The notes under the pieces: generated by a model
The model's input: the letters and a program-made list of their open reading frames with translations, nothing else
Database searches by the model: none
What the model was told of the DNA's origin: nothing
Position numbers and translations under genes: made by a program
Shown: positions 17,037 through 26,289 of the stretch, piece by piece
Layout: each line of letters opens with the position of its first letter
Numbering within the stretch: position 1 is the first letter of the stretch
NCBI RefSeq assembly: GCF_003096595.1
Contig: NZ_QEKO01000004.1
Location: forward strand, 310,001 to 374,000
From: Pusillimonas noertemannii
Lineage (GTDB): Bacteria; Pseudomonadota; Gammaproteobacteria; Burkholderiales; Burkholderiaceae_B
Length of the DNA: 64,000 bases
Reading direction: 5' to 3'

Positions 17037-19213
17037 TCGTCTTGGGCCGCCTGGGCGGCCCATACCGCTCCCCTCACCGTCAGCGTCACGCTGTCCAGCA
17101 CCTCTCCTCTCTTTCCCAGCAATTCCACACGATGCCGGCCCGGCCTGGGCAGCCACAGCATTTCCTGTTCCTGCACCGTCTTTCCTCCGTCTATGCGCCA
17201 TCCCGCCAGATCGCCCGGCCGTGGCGCCGCTCCCGATGCGCGAAATACTACCCGCTGATTGCGCGGGGGAATGTCGGGGTCCAGGGCCACCACGGTTCCA
17301 TCTGCCGGCGAGATGATGCGCACGGCCTCGTAGAGCCCGTCCTGCGGGCTTTCTGCAGGCCGCACGTGCGCAAGAAGGGTGTCGCCCACAAAATAGTCCA
17401 GGCGCGCAGGTTCAATGCCGCCTTCGAAATCAACGCGGCCCGCGCGCACGCGGCCGGGCATGGACGGCTGGCTGCTGCCCGCCCTGCCGTGCAGATAAAC
17501 CATCACGTCATGCCAGATGGGGCCGGCCCCCGTCACGCCCGAGACGTCCCGCATGCTCTCGCCGCTGCTGTTGCCCGCCCATACGCCAACGGTGTAGCGA
17601 CTTGACCAGCCCATGGTCCAGTTGTCACGCATGTCTTTGCTGGTACCCGTCTTCACGGCGGTCCAGAACGGCGTCGTCAAAGGGCTGTCCAGCCCGAAAG
17701 TACGCGCGCGCGCCTGCGCATCGGACAAGATGTCGCCGACTATCCATGACGCCCCGCCGTCCATTACCTGCCGCGCCTGCGTCCCGCCGCCGACACTCAG
17801 CCGCACGGACGAATAGCGGCCCTGGTTCGCGAGCGAACGATACGCATTGGCAAGCGTAAGCAGGCTGACGTCGGCGCTGCCCAGCGCAAGGCTGTAGCCG
17901 TAATAATCGCCGTTGTGCTCGAGCGGCAGTCCCAATTGCACCAGACGCCGGCGAAAGTCGTCGGGCGTCACCATGGTCAGCGCGCGCACTGCCGGAATAT
18001 TCAAGGAAGAGGCCAAGGCGGTGCGCACGCTGACCCAGCCTGAAAAACGCTCGTCATAATTGCGGGGAATATAAAGCCCGTTTCCGGTGGGAAGGTTCAG
18101 CGGGCCGTCGTCCAGCAAGGAAACCGCCGTGAGCCGCTGCTGCTCGATCGCCTGCTGGTACAAGAATGGCTTGAGCGTGGAACCCGCCTGGCGGCGTGCC
18201 TTCGCATGATCGACCCAGGCGGCCTCCGACCACTGCCCCGACGACCCCACATAGGCCAGCACTTCGCCGCTGGCGTTGTCCAGCACCACCACCGCCGCAT
18301 CCCTGACGTGGCTTGCCGTCAGTTCATGCAGGCGGCGATTCATGATGCGCAGCACCTCGCGCTGCAGCGCTCCGTCGATCGAGGTGCGCAGCGCCTCGCC
18401 CGGCTCGGACGAGGCCTGCTCCACGGCCCAGCGGGCGAAGTGCGGAGCCAGTTCGTTGCGATCGAACCGGGGCGACGACCGATTTCGAAGCCGAGCCTCG
18501 ACGAACAGCTTCATGTCGAAGCAATCGGCGTCCTGGCGGGTTCTGCCTAGCAGCCCGCAGGCGCGCCGGGCAAGCAGGTCGGCGGAAACGTTGGGGCCGC
18601 GCAGCATGACCGCCGCGATGGCGGATTCACGGGCATCCAGGCCGCTGGCATGTTTTTGAAACAGCACCCTGGACAAGGCGTCGACACCCACCAGCTCGCC
18701 CCTGAACGGAACCAAGTTGAGATAGGCCTCGAGTATCTGTTCTTTGCTCCAGCGGCGCTCGAGCGCCTGGGCATAAATCGCCTGGTCCAGTTTTTGCAGC
18801 GGGCCGCGGCCATGGGCGGGCCTGCGATGGCTGTTCTCGATGAGGCCTGCCAACTGCATGGTCAACGTGGACGCGCCGCGTTGCCCGGAACCCATGAGCG
18901 TTGCCCACGCCGCGGCGGCCACCGCCCGAGCGTCCACGCCATGATGCGTGTAGAAGCGCCGGTCTTCCGACTGGATGACAGCCTTCAGCAAGGCGGGAGA
19001 CACCTCGTCCAGGCTCAGCCAGTCGCCGCGCCGCCCCTGGAAATCGCTGCGCACCCGCTGCAGCGGCATGCCATTTCGATCGAGGACCAGCACATCGGAA
19101 GCCCGGTAGCTTTCGCGCAGCGACTCGAAGGCGGGTATGGGCGCGGACATTGACGCGGCGGCAGGCGCCCATGCCAGCAGCGCCACCGCCATCATCCGCT
19201 TCAGCGCACCCAT
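17000..19213 (-). CDS. pbpC: Penicillin-binding protein 1C
   Basis: Bifunctional class A PBP of the PBP1C type: glycosyltransferase GT51 plus transpeptidase. The 737-residue protein begins with an N-terminal signal/anchor, then GT51 with the catalytic glutamate in EDRRFYTHHGVD and the GASTLTMQLA motif. The transpeptidase has the active serine in GSTLKPF, the SLN triad in ASSLNIPAV, and KTGTS. The PBP1C C-terminal beta-domain follows. It starts 13 nt after the alpha-2-macroglobulin gene, the pairing known for pbpC/yfhM in E. coli, where the macroglobulin is thought to guard the wall-repair PBP. Confidence 0.95.
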   Translation of the reverse strand: MGALKRMMAVALLAWAPAAASMSAPIPAFESLRESYRASDVLVLDRNGMPLQRVRSDFQGRRGDWLSLDEVSPALLKAVIQSEDRRFYTHHGVDARAVAAAAWATLMGSGQRGASTLTMQLAGLIENSHRRPAHGRGPLQKLDQAIYAQALERRWSKEQILEAYLNLVPFRGELVGVDALSRVLFQKHASGLDARESAIAAVMLRGPNVSADLLARRACGLLGRTRQDADCFDMKLFVEARLRNRSSPRFDRNELAPHFARWAVEQASSEPGEALRTSIDGALQREVLRIMNRRLHELTASHVRDAAVVVLDNASGEVLAYVGSSGQWSEAAWVDHAKARRQAGSTLKPFLYQQAIEQQRLTAVSLLDDGPLNLPTGNGLYIPRNYDERFSGWVSVRTALASSLNIPAVRALTMVTPDDFRRRLVQLGLPLEHNGDYYGYSLALGSADVSLLTLANAYRSLANQGRYSSVRLSVGGGTQARQVMDGGASWIVGDILSDAQARARTFGLDSPLTTPFWTAVKTGTSKDMRDNWTMGWSSRYTVGVWAGNSSGESMRDVSGVTGAGPIWHDVMVYLHGRAGSSQPSMPGRVRAGRVDFEGGIEPARLDYFVGDTLLAHVRPAESPQDGLYEAVRIISPADGTVVALDPDIPPRNQRVVFRASGAAPRPGDLAGWRIDGGKTVQEQEMLWLPRPGRHRVELLGKRGEVLDSVTLTVRGAVWAAQAAQDDYLACVATTSSC

Positions 19214-19226
19214 GCTCCCGCCTGCC

Positions 19227-22200
19227 CTAATCGACGCTCACATCCATGTCGCCCTGATGAGGCAATATTCCCTGGACGTCGGGTTGATAAAGGGCTTCGA
19301 TGCGGGTGGGCGGCATGCTGAACCGCCCCGCCGTATTGAGGCGAACCGTGTAGTCGATTTCAGTCACGCCTTGAGGCAAGTGCTCGTAATAGGCGCGATA
19401 GCCGCTGAAGCTTCTTTCGACAAAACTGGGCGCTGGGCCCCGGTTGGCCTCCTCGGTGCGCGTCGCAATGGCCGAGTCGCGCCCCAAGCCGCTGCCAAGA
19501 ATGGTCGCACCGGCGGGAATCGGGTCGCTTATCACTGCCCACGAACTTGCGCTGCGCGCGGTGATGGTCAGCCGAACCCGATAGATGTCGCCAGGCGACC
19601 AGCGGTCGGGGTGCGCCCGCGAAACAGGTGTAAGGCTGCGCTGCAGCTCGAAGCCCGCCACCACGGGCTTGCGCACCGGCACCGCTGCCAGCGAACGCGT
19701 CCACACCCAGATCTTGCCGAACCCTTCCTGCCTTACGTCCAGTACACCCGATCCGCTTGCCGGCCAAGGTTGCAGAAGGTGGTGCACGATCGCGTCGGAC
19801 GGCGACCGGAAGTCGCCGCCGCCCTGCCCGGACGGCTGCGCGGCCTGTGAAGCCGCCGCATTCGGCTGGTCCCAATTGAAACTGCGGGATTCCGTGTCCG
19901 AGATGCCGACATGCACCTGGCCGGACACGGGCACCTGCTCGTAGGTCCGGGCGAATTTCTCCATGGCCAGGCTGGCCATCAGGTTCTCGGTGGTGGTGCG
20001 CCAGGCTCCGTTGTTTTGGGCGGCGATCAGGCCCTGGGCAAGGCGGGGCACGGCCTCCTCCCAATCAGGCCGGTCGGCCACCAGCGACAGCAGGCGCGCC
20101 GCATCCACCTGGGGGCTGCGCATCATCCACCATTGCTCGTCCCTTTCGTTTTCGACGAAGACGAGTTCGGTGCCGCGATTCAGCATGCGGGCCCTGATTA
20201 TCTGCTCGGCCTGCTGCATGTGTTCGGCGCGCCGGGGAATGTCTTGCACCCTGGTCAGGATGGACAGCCAATCGATGACCGAAGAGGTGGGCCAGCGGTC
20301 GGGAACGATCTGGATGCTGTCGAGCAGCGCAGGGCGCATCACGCCTTCGCGAGCCAGCGCCTCGAGGACCAGAAGCTTGCGCAGCTGCAGGTCGTTCATG
20401 GGCGCCCAGCGATGCCGCGCGATGCGGCCCTGCACGAACTCGAGCAGGCCTTGCCGCATGGATTCGCGCGCCCTCTCGGGCAAGGGAAAGTCCAGGCCCA
20501 GCGAACGGGCTTCGTGGCTGGCGGACAGCAGATAGGCGGTAAGCACTTCGCTGCCTTGCGAGCCGCCCGGGAAATAGGCCGCCAGGCCGTCCTCGTCGAG
20601 ATAGTCGGGCAGCTTGCGCATGAGGTCGCGCCACTGGTCGACGCTGCGCATGCCCATCGCGCGGGAACCCAGTTGCTCGAGGCAGGTGTACTGGTAGTCG
20701 GCGAACCATCGGGTCACGCCCGGCAGGCTGCCGCCCAGGGTCGATTGCAGATAAACCTCGAGCCCGCCTCGCGGCGCCCCGTTGCCCAGCCGCAGCGCCC
20801 CGTCGGGCGCCGCAAATGACAGATGCATGGGAGCCGATTCGTCCACAGCCTGCAGCGAGGCCTGATGCACGGTAATGGGCACGCTGGCTGCCAGCGCCTG
20901 ATGCACGACCAGCCTGTCGCCCGCGCCCTCGCCTTCGAGCTCGGCGGCCTCGAGCGTCCATGTCAGTTGGGCATCGGCGTCGGGCTGCTCGGCCTGGGGC
21001 GCGGTAAGCTCCCAGAACAAGGTGTCCGCCTGGCCGGCCCCCAGCTTCAGGGAGCGCGGCTCCAGGGCGCCATCCGGCACGCCCTCGCCCGTGTAGCGCG
21101 CCTGCACTTGCAGGCTCATGTCGCGCTCTGTGGTATTGCGCACGGTGATCGAGGCCCGGTAGTGGTCACCTTCGCGCACCAGCGCGGGCAGGCCCGAGAT
21201 CACCTGCACATCCTGGGTTGTGGCGATGGTGGCCTGCCCCTCGCCGAAGCGCGCAACGCCTTCATCGGCAATGGCCACCAGCCGGAACGAGCTGATGGAA
21301 TCGTTCAGGGGCACGATCACGCTGGCCCTGCCCTGAGCGTCCAGCTGCACGTCGGGCTGCCAAAGCAGCAAGGTATCCAGCAATTCCCGTGTCGGGCTTT
21401 TGCCGCCGCCGCCACCCGCGGGCAGGGCCTTGCGTCCGTAATGACGGCGCCCCACCACCTGGGTCTGGCCGGTGGCCGTCTGAACGCCATAACTGCGGCG
21501 CGGGTGCATGGCCTCGAGCAGCCGCCAGCTGTCGTTGCCGGCCAGTTCGAGCAAGGCCTCGTCCACCGCGGCAAAGGCCACCTGCCCATGGGCGGCGGGC
21601 TTGCCGTCGGCGGTGCTTACCTGGATCTGCACCTTCGCCTCGTCCCGCACCTGATAGCGCGGCTTGTCGGGCGTTACCTCGACCTTCAGGCCACCGCTTC
21701 CATCGTTGACGCGGATCTCGGCCAGGCCGAACCGGAAAGCCGGCTTGGAAAGATCGATAAGCGCAGTGGGCGCCTGATATTCCCGGCCGCTCCGGAAGGC
21801 ATCGAACCAGGACGCGGGCTGTTTCCAGCCCCAGGAAAAGAAGGAGTACCAGGGCACCTCATGCAGGCGGCCGCGCAGCACCAGCACCGACACATAGACA
21901 TTGGGCCCCCATTCGGCCAGCACCGGAATGCGAACGCGCGGATCATCGCCCTCGAGTTCGACCACGCTGGACGACAGGACACCCTCGCGCTCGACGGCCA
22001 CCAGGGCGGTTGCATGGCGGAAAGGCATGCGCACCTGGAACTCGGCGGTTTCGCCCGGCTGGTAGACCTTCTTGCCCGGAATGATGTCGATGCGGTCGTC
22101 GTTGCCCGCATCGAACCACAGGTCGTCGCCCCCCATGACCCAGATGGTGGTGGCCGCCTCGCTGCGCCGGCCTTCGCTGTCGGCGGCGCTGGCGATCAGT

Positions 22201-25166
22201 TCGATCGAACCGGATTGCTCAAAGCTTGCCTCGCATCGCAGTCCACCCCGCTCGTCGGTCTTGCCTTCGCAGACCTGGCCCAGGTCGGTCAGGCGCGTGT
22301 GATGCTCGTAGCTGTAGAACCCGCCCACCATGCGCTGGCGGGTCGAATAAACCGTGCGCGACACGGCACGTATGCTGACAGGAACGCCCGCTTGCGGCTG
22401 CCCTTCCGGAGACAGGGCGAGCGCATCGATCGACATCGGCTTGCCTTGCTGTCCCCAGCTTCCGCCGCGTATGCCCGCCACGACGCCCGCGGGCCAGGCC
22501 CTGGCGACCTGGCTGAGGGTTTGCACCTGCCCGTTCGGGTCGGAAAAACTGGCCTCGAAGCGCAATTCGCTGGGCCGCGAAATCGCGGGAATGGCATCGA
22601 GCGCAAGGCGCGCTGCGCCCTGCTCGTCGAGCGTGACCTCCTTCTTGTCCAGGAAAAGACGCTGGTCGACAGCCTCGCTATCTTCGGATGACTCGTCCTG
22701 CGTACCGGAAGGAGGAGCAAAAGAGTAGTCGTCGTAATCGTCATAGCTCAATTGCCTGTCGCGCAGCACGGCCGAGAGCTTGACAGGCAGCCTGGCCGCG
22801 GGCCCTCCGGACACGAAAGAAATCTGCAGGTCGGCGTTCAGCTTGGCCGGCGCCACGAGCACGGGCCCCGCTTCGGGCTGGCTGATCTTGAGGCTGCCCG
22901 CCAATATCGGCAGCTTGAATTCCTCGACCCGGAAACTGCCATCGGGCATGGCGTAGTCGTCGTCCCTTTGCAGAGCCACGCTGTAGTCGCCGAGCTTGGC
23001 CGAACGGGTCAGCTGGAATTCGCTGTGGGCACTCAGCCCCCCCGAAGGGGTTGTTTCCCACTTCAGTTCCTGCTCGTGGCTCTGGCCCGAACCCTGATGG
23101 ATGATGACCAGCTTGTTGGGCAGTTGATCGGGCTCGGGCAGGGCCAGGCCGTCGCGCGTCTGCACCCGCGCAAAATGCTTCATGGACACGGTTTCACCGG
23201 CGCGGAACAGGCTGCGATCGAACACGGTATGGGTGACCACGGTGGGTTCGGGCCGCATGTCGGTCGGCACATTGAAGCGCCAGGACTCCATGCCCCCGTT
23301 CCATTCCGACAGGACAAAGGCGAAATCGTCCTTGCCGCGCGCAAGGGGGTGGTTCTTGGGGATACGGGCCGAAACGTACAAGCCGCTCATGCCGGTATCG
23401 CTGCAATAATCCGGGCCGTCGAGCGCGCCATCGTGGTGCCACAGGCCGTGCGCATCGGTACTTCCTTCGGCCAGGAGCCGGCCCGAACAATCCAGCACGC
23501 GAAGCTGCGCTTCTGGAACGACCTGGCCACCGTCCAGGCTGGTTACCCACACCATGACGTCGTCACGGCCCTGCTTCAGATGCACCCCCAGATTGGTGAC
23601 CAACACGCCGCTGCGCACAAACATGGGCCGCTCTTCACCCAGCAAGGCCGTGCCCAGGCGGGCCGATTCGACCTCGAGCACATGAAAGCCGGGCTGGGCC
23701 ACCGGCACCCCGATGACCTCGAGGGGACGCTCATTGCCCTGCCCGCCCCCGGGCAAGGTGAGTGTGCGTACGCCCTCTCGATCATGAAGCACCGAATAGC
23801 CCCGCACGTCGATGGCATCGTCGCCGCCCTCGCCTGGCTCGTCTCCGTCCAGAATGCGGCCGATCTGCTGCCGGGTCCACCTGCCGCCGTCCAGCCTCTG
23901 CAGGCTGGCGTACCAGCGCAGCACCTCTTCGTCATCGGCGGGGACGTAGTCGCGTACCGTTCCCAAAGGCCTGGACAAATCCCTGGCAAGCAGTTCCTGC
24001 TCGACATTGCGCACGGTAAGCGGCACTGTGGGCGGGAAATCGGCTTCGTCCACGCCCGGCGGCGCATTGGCAAAGCGTTCTATGGTTCCGAAAGTGCCCG
24101 ACGAAAACTTGACCAGCGAAGGATAGCCGCCGGTCTGCACAATAAGAGGAAATTGATCGGTATTGCTGACTTGCCGGCCCGCATCGTCCTTGAAGCCGTC
24201 AGGCAGCACGACCTGCAGTTCGGCTTGTGGCTCAAAAGGCCCCGAGAACACCAGGCGCTGCGTGCTGGACTGCTCATCGCCTTCTCCGGGGAGATCAGGC
24301 TCGATCTGGCCGCCCGCGCTAAGCAGCCGAACGCCTCCCGCCAATTCTGCCGGGACCGGAGCGTTGAACAGCACGACGATGGGCAGCACCGGTGTGCAAG
24401 GCGCGTTGGCGTTTTCGCGCTGGCAGCTCGTCGAAACCTTGAATGGCGCACGCACCTTGAAATCAAACACCTGCGGCTTCGCGGAAGCCACGCCGCTGGG
24501 GCTTGCAACCCCTTTTCCCAGGACCAGCCGAAGGCCTGTATCGGCGGGCAACAGGCGCTTGCACTGCAGCAGCTGAATGGCCGGGTCGTCCGCCGAGTCG
24601 CCCATATAGGCCGCCTCGAGCAAGGCCTTGCGCTGGGCTGCGTCGTCGACCAGGCGCACCGGAACCGCCTCGCCCAGGCCCTGGACCGCGCAATGCGTGT
24701 GGGCCAGCAACGTCTGCGGATCTACCGCGCCGTTGAATTGCAGCAGGAAGATCTGGTCTTCATCGATGGTGTCGCCCCAGGGACGCCTGGAAACCACATG
24801 CGGGCCGCCCGTTGCAAAAGAGTATGAGGTAGTGCCCGTAATGGCTTGGCCGCCAAGCGTGCGAAAGCCGGAATCGACGCTTGCCGAGCACTTGACGCCC
24901 GGCCCCGGCGCCGACCTGAATACATAGGTCCAGTTCCTGGCGTCTGTCCAGCGGCCGTCACCCACCACGGAGTCATCATCGCAGCTGACTCGCAGCGGCG
25001 CGGGCGCAGCCGCGTCTCCAAAGGCGATGACGGCCTGGTCGAAGGTGACCTTGACGCTTTCTATCGTTGCAACCGTGCCCTGAGGAGAGAAATGCGTGAT
25101 GTGCGCCGCATGAACCGACGCCGCCATCGACAACAGCCACAACGCTAACAAGCCACGTCCCTTCAT
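19227..25166 (-). CDS. Bacterial alpha-2-macroglobulin (thioester protease trap)
   Basis: A 1979-residue secreted protein, longer than E. coli YfhM (about 1650). The start is at MKGRGLLALWLLSM after an AGGAAG RBS; an upstream ATG adds 10 residues. The signal peptide ends around ASVHA with no lipobox cysteine, so it should be periplasmic rather than lipid-anchored. An N-terminal Ig-like domain, several macroglobulin domains, and MG/bait regions lead to the thioester motif CLEQ at residue 1495 in a YTCLEQLGSR context, followed by the alpha-barrel TED domain and a receptor-like C-terminus. It is the first gene of the pbpC operon. A conserved CLEQ indicates a working covalent trap. Confidence 0.93.
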   Translation of the reverse strand: MKGRGLLALWLLSMAASVHAAHITHFSPQGTVATIESVKVTFDQAVIAFGDAAAPAPLRVSCDDDSVVGDGRWTDARNWTYVFRSAPGPGVKCSASVDSGFRTLGGQAITGTTSYSFATGGPHVVSRRPWGDTIDEDQIFLLQFNGAVDPQTLLAHTHCAVQGLGEAVPVRLVDDAAQRKALLEAAYMGDSADDPAIQLLQCKRLLPADTGLRLVLGKGVASPSGVASAKPQVFDFKVRAPFKVSTSCQRENANAPCTPVLPIVVLFNAPVPAELAGGVRLLSAGGQIEPDLPGEGDEQSSTQRLVFSGPFEPQAELQVVLPDGFKDDAGRQVSNTDQFPLIVQTGGYPSLVKFSSGTFGTIERFANAPPGVDEADFPPTVPLTVRNVEQELLARDLSRPLGTVRDYVPADDEEVLRWYASLQRLDGGRWTRQQIGRILDGDEPGEGGDDAIDVRGYSVLHDREGVRTLTLPGGGQGNERPLEVIGVPVAQPGFHVLEVESARLGTALLGEERPMFVRSGVLVTNLGVHLKQGRDDVMVWVTSLDGGQVVPEAQLRVLDCSGRLLAEGSTDAHGLWHHDGALDGPDYCSDTGMSGLYVSARIPKNHPLARGKDDFAFVLSEWNGGMESWRFNVPTDMRPEPTVVTHTVFDRSLFRAGETVSMKHFARVQTRDGLALPEPDQLPNKLVIIHQGSGQSHEQELKWETTPSGGLSAHSEFQLTRSAKLGDYSVALQRDDDYAMPDGSFRVEEFKLPILAGSLKISQPEAGPVLVAPAKLNADLQISFVSGGPAARLPVKLSAVLRDRQLSYDDYDDYSFAPPSGTQDESSEDSEAVDQRLFLDKKEVTLDEQGAARLALDAIPAISRPSELRFEASFSDPNGQVQTLSQVARAWPAGVVAGIRGGSWGQQGKPMSIDALALSPEGQPQAGVPVSIRAVSRTVYSTRQRMVGGFYSYEHHTRLTDLGQVCEGKTDERGGLRCEASFEQSGSIELIASAADSEGRRSEAATTIWVMGGDDLWFDAGNDDRIDIIPGKKVYQPGETAEFQVRMPFRHATALVAVEREGVLSSSVVELEGDDPRVRIPVLAEWGPNVYVSVLVLRGRLHEVPWYSFFSWGWKQPASWFDAFRSGREYQAPTALIDLSKPAFRFGLAEIRVNDGSGGLKVEVTPDKPRYQVRDEAKVQIQVSTADGKPAAHGQVAFAAVDEALLELAGNDSWRLLEAMHPRRSYGVQTATGQTQVVGRRHYGRKALPAGGGGGKSPTRELLDTLLLWQPDVQLDAQGRASVIVPLNDSISSFRLVAIADEGVARFGEGQATIATTQDVQVISGLPALVREGDHYRASITVRNTTERDMSLQVQARYTGEGVPDGALEPRSLKLGAGQADTLFWELTAPQAEQPDADAQLTWTLEAAELEGEGAGDRLVVHQALAASVPITVHQASLQAVDESAPMHLSFAAPDGALRLGNGAPRGGLEVYLQSTLGGSLPGVTRWFADYQYTCLEQLGSRAMGMRSVDQWRDLMRKLPDYLDEDGLAAYFPGGSQGSEVLTAYLLSASHEARSLGLDFPLPERARESMRQGLLEFVQGRIARHRWAPMNDLQLRKLLVLEALAREGVMRPALLDSIQIVPDRWPTSSVIDWLSILTRVQDIPRRAEHMQQAEQIIRARMLNRGTELVFVENERDEQWWMMRSPQVDAARLLSLVADRPDWEEAVPRLAQGLIAAQNNGAWRTTTENLMASLAMEKFARTYEQVPVSGQVHVGISDTESRSFNWDQPNAAASQAAQPSGQGGGDFRSPSDAIVHHLLQPWPASGSGVLDVRQEGFGKIWVWTRSLAAVPVRKPVVAGFELQRSLTPVSRAHPDRWSPGDIYRVRLTITARSASSWAVISDPIPAGATILGSGLGRDSAIATRTEEANRGPAPSFVERSFSGYRAYYEHLPQGVTEIDYTVRLNTAGRFSMPPTRIEALYQPDVQGILPHQGDMDVSVD

Positions 25167-25374
25167 GGTCTTCCTTTGGTAGTGAGCAATGGACACATCG
25201 CAGTGTACTCAAAGCCGTACCATGGAAGAAGGGTTCTGTTGCGCCGGCCCGCCCAGGGAAGCAAGCCGCCGCCAATCCTTACGCAAGGTAACATTTCATT
25301 GGCGGTGGGCGTTGTACCGTGGATCGAAGTGCAGCCGGCATTCCGCCGCAGCAGGTAATGATGAGGAAAGAGCC

Positions 25375-25815
25375 ATGAACATCTTCGAAGCCCTTCGCCA
25401 AAGTCATGAACTCCAGCGCGATCTTGCATCGCAAATATTGAAGACAAGCGGAGAGTCATCCGAACGCGAGAACCTGTTCGACAACTACAAGACCGTGCTC
25501 ACAGCCCATGCCACGGCCGAGGAACGCCACTTCTACATTCCCATCATGGACGACGACTCGGGCGTGGAAGCGGCCCGCCACGCCATTGCCGAACACCATG
25601 AAATAGACGAACTGATCGAGCAGATGGAAGACACCGAACCATCCAGCCCTTCATGGCTGTCGCTGGCCAGGAAGCTGACCGACAAGGTTCACCATCACCT
25701 TGAGGAAGAAGAACAGCGATTTTTTCAGATGGCCGGCAAGATCCTGAGCGAAAAGCAGAAGACCGCCCTGGTGAAACCCTATCTGGAGGAATATCAAAAA
25801 GGCCTTAAGGCCTGA
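25375..25815 (+). CDS. Hemerythrin HHE-domain protein
   Basis: A 146-residue four-helix protein expected to bind a di-iron centre. It has the His/Glu pattern RQSHELQRDL, TAHATAEERHFYIPIM, EHHEIDELIEQME and VHHHLEEEEQRFF. The start follows a GAGGAAAG RBS. It is divergent from the macroglobulin gene and single-gene in appearance. HHE proteins act in oxygen or NO sensing, iron handling and stress; the role here is not determinable. Confidence 0.9.
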   Translation: MNIFEALRQSHELQRDLASQILKTSGESSERENLFDNYKTVLTAHATAEERHFYIPIMDDDSGVEAARHAIAEHHEIDELIEQMEDTEPSSPSWLSLARKLTDKVHHHLEEEEQRFFQMAGKILSEKQKTALVKPYLEEYQKGLKA

Positions 25816-25830
25816 CCTACCGTGGCGGCG

Positions 25831-26034
25831 TCAGCCCGCCTCGCCCTCATCGTATTCTGTGTCGCTGAACATTTCGCGCAGCGTGCGGGGCCTGTCTTCG
25901 TGCTGGGGAAGCGAATGCAGGCGCAACTGGCCCAGGGCCGATTCATCGTCCTCGCTAAGGGGTTGCGGCAGCAGCCAGAAGACGCTCATGCGCCGCTGAT
26001 GCAGCTGCTGTGCATGAAAAAGCAATCGTCTCAA
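25831..26034 (-). CDS. Small 67-residue ORF with TTG start
   Basis: A possible small protein. An upstream ATG in the same frame would give 93 residues, but a strong AGAGGAG lies 8 nt before a TTG that begins LRRLLFHAQQLHQRRMSVF, making 67 residues more likely. The C-terminal half is acidic and polar (SEDDESALGQL; EMFSDTEYDEGEAG). No family is recognised. It is convergent with the hemerythrin gene, 15 nt from its stop. Confidence 0.4.
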   Translation of the reverse strand: MRRLLFHAQQLHQRRMSVFWLLPQPLSEDDESALGQLRLHSLPQHEDRPRTLREMFSDTEYDEGEAG

Positions 26035-26289
26035 ATCGAATTCTCCTCTTGTCCGTGACCGGCGGCCCGGAATTTTGCGTGCGGCGTCCGCATGCGGCAT
26101 GAAAGCGTGCATGCAAAAAGCGCCCTATGTCCATACCGTAGCACAGGATGATGACAGTGCGTGAACATTGTGAAGTTTCATCAAGTCGCCATAGAAATTT
26201 GCCCAGCCTTCAGTTCCTGCTACATAAAATAACGTAATGCGGCAGAATGCTTCGGCATAGAACTGAGAGTTTTCTTCGGGCGAGGTCTC

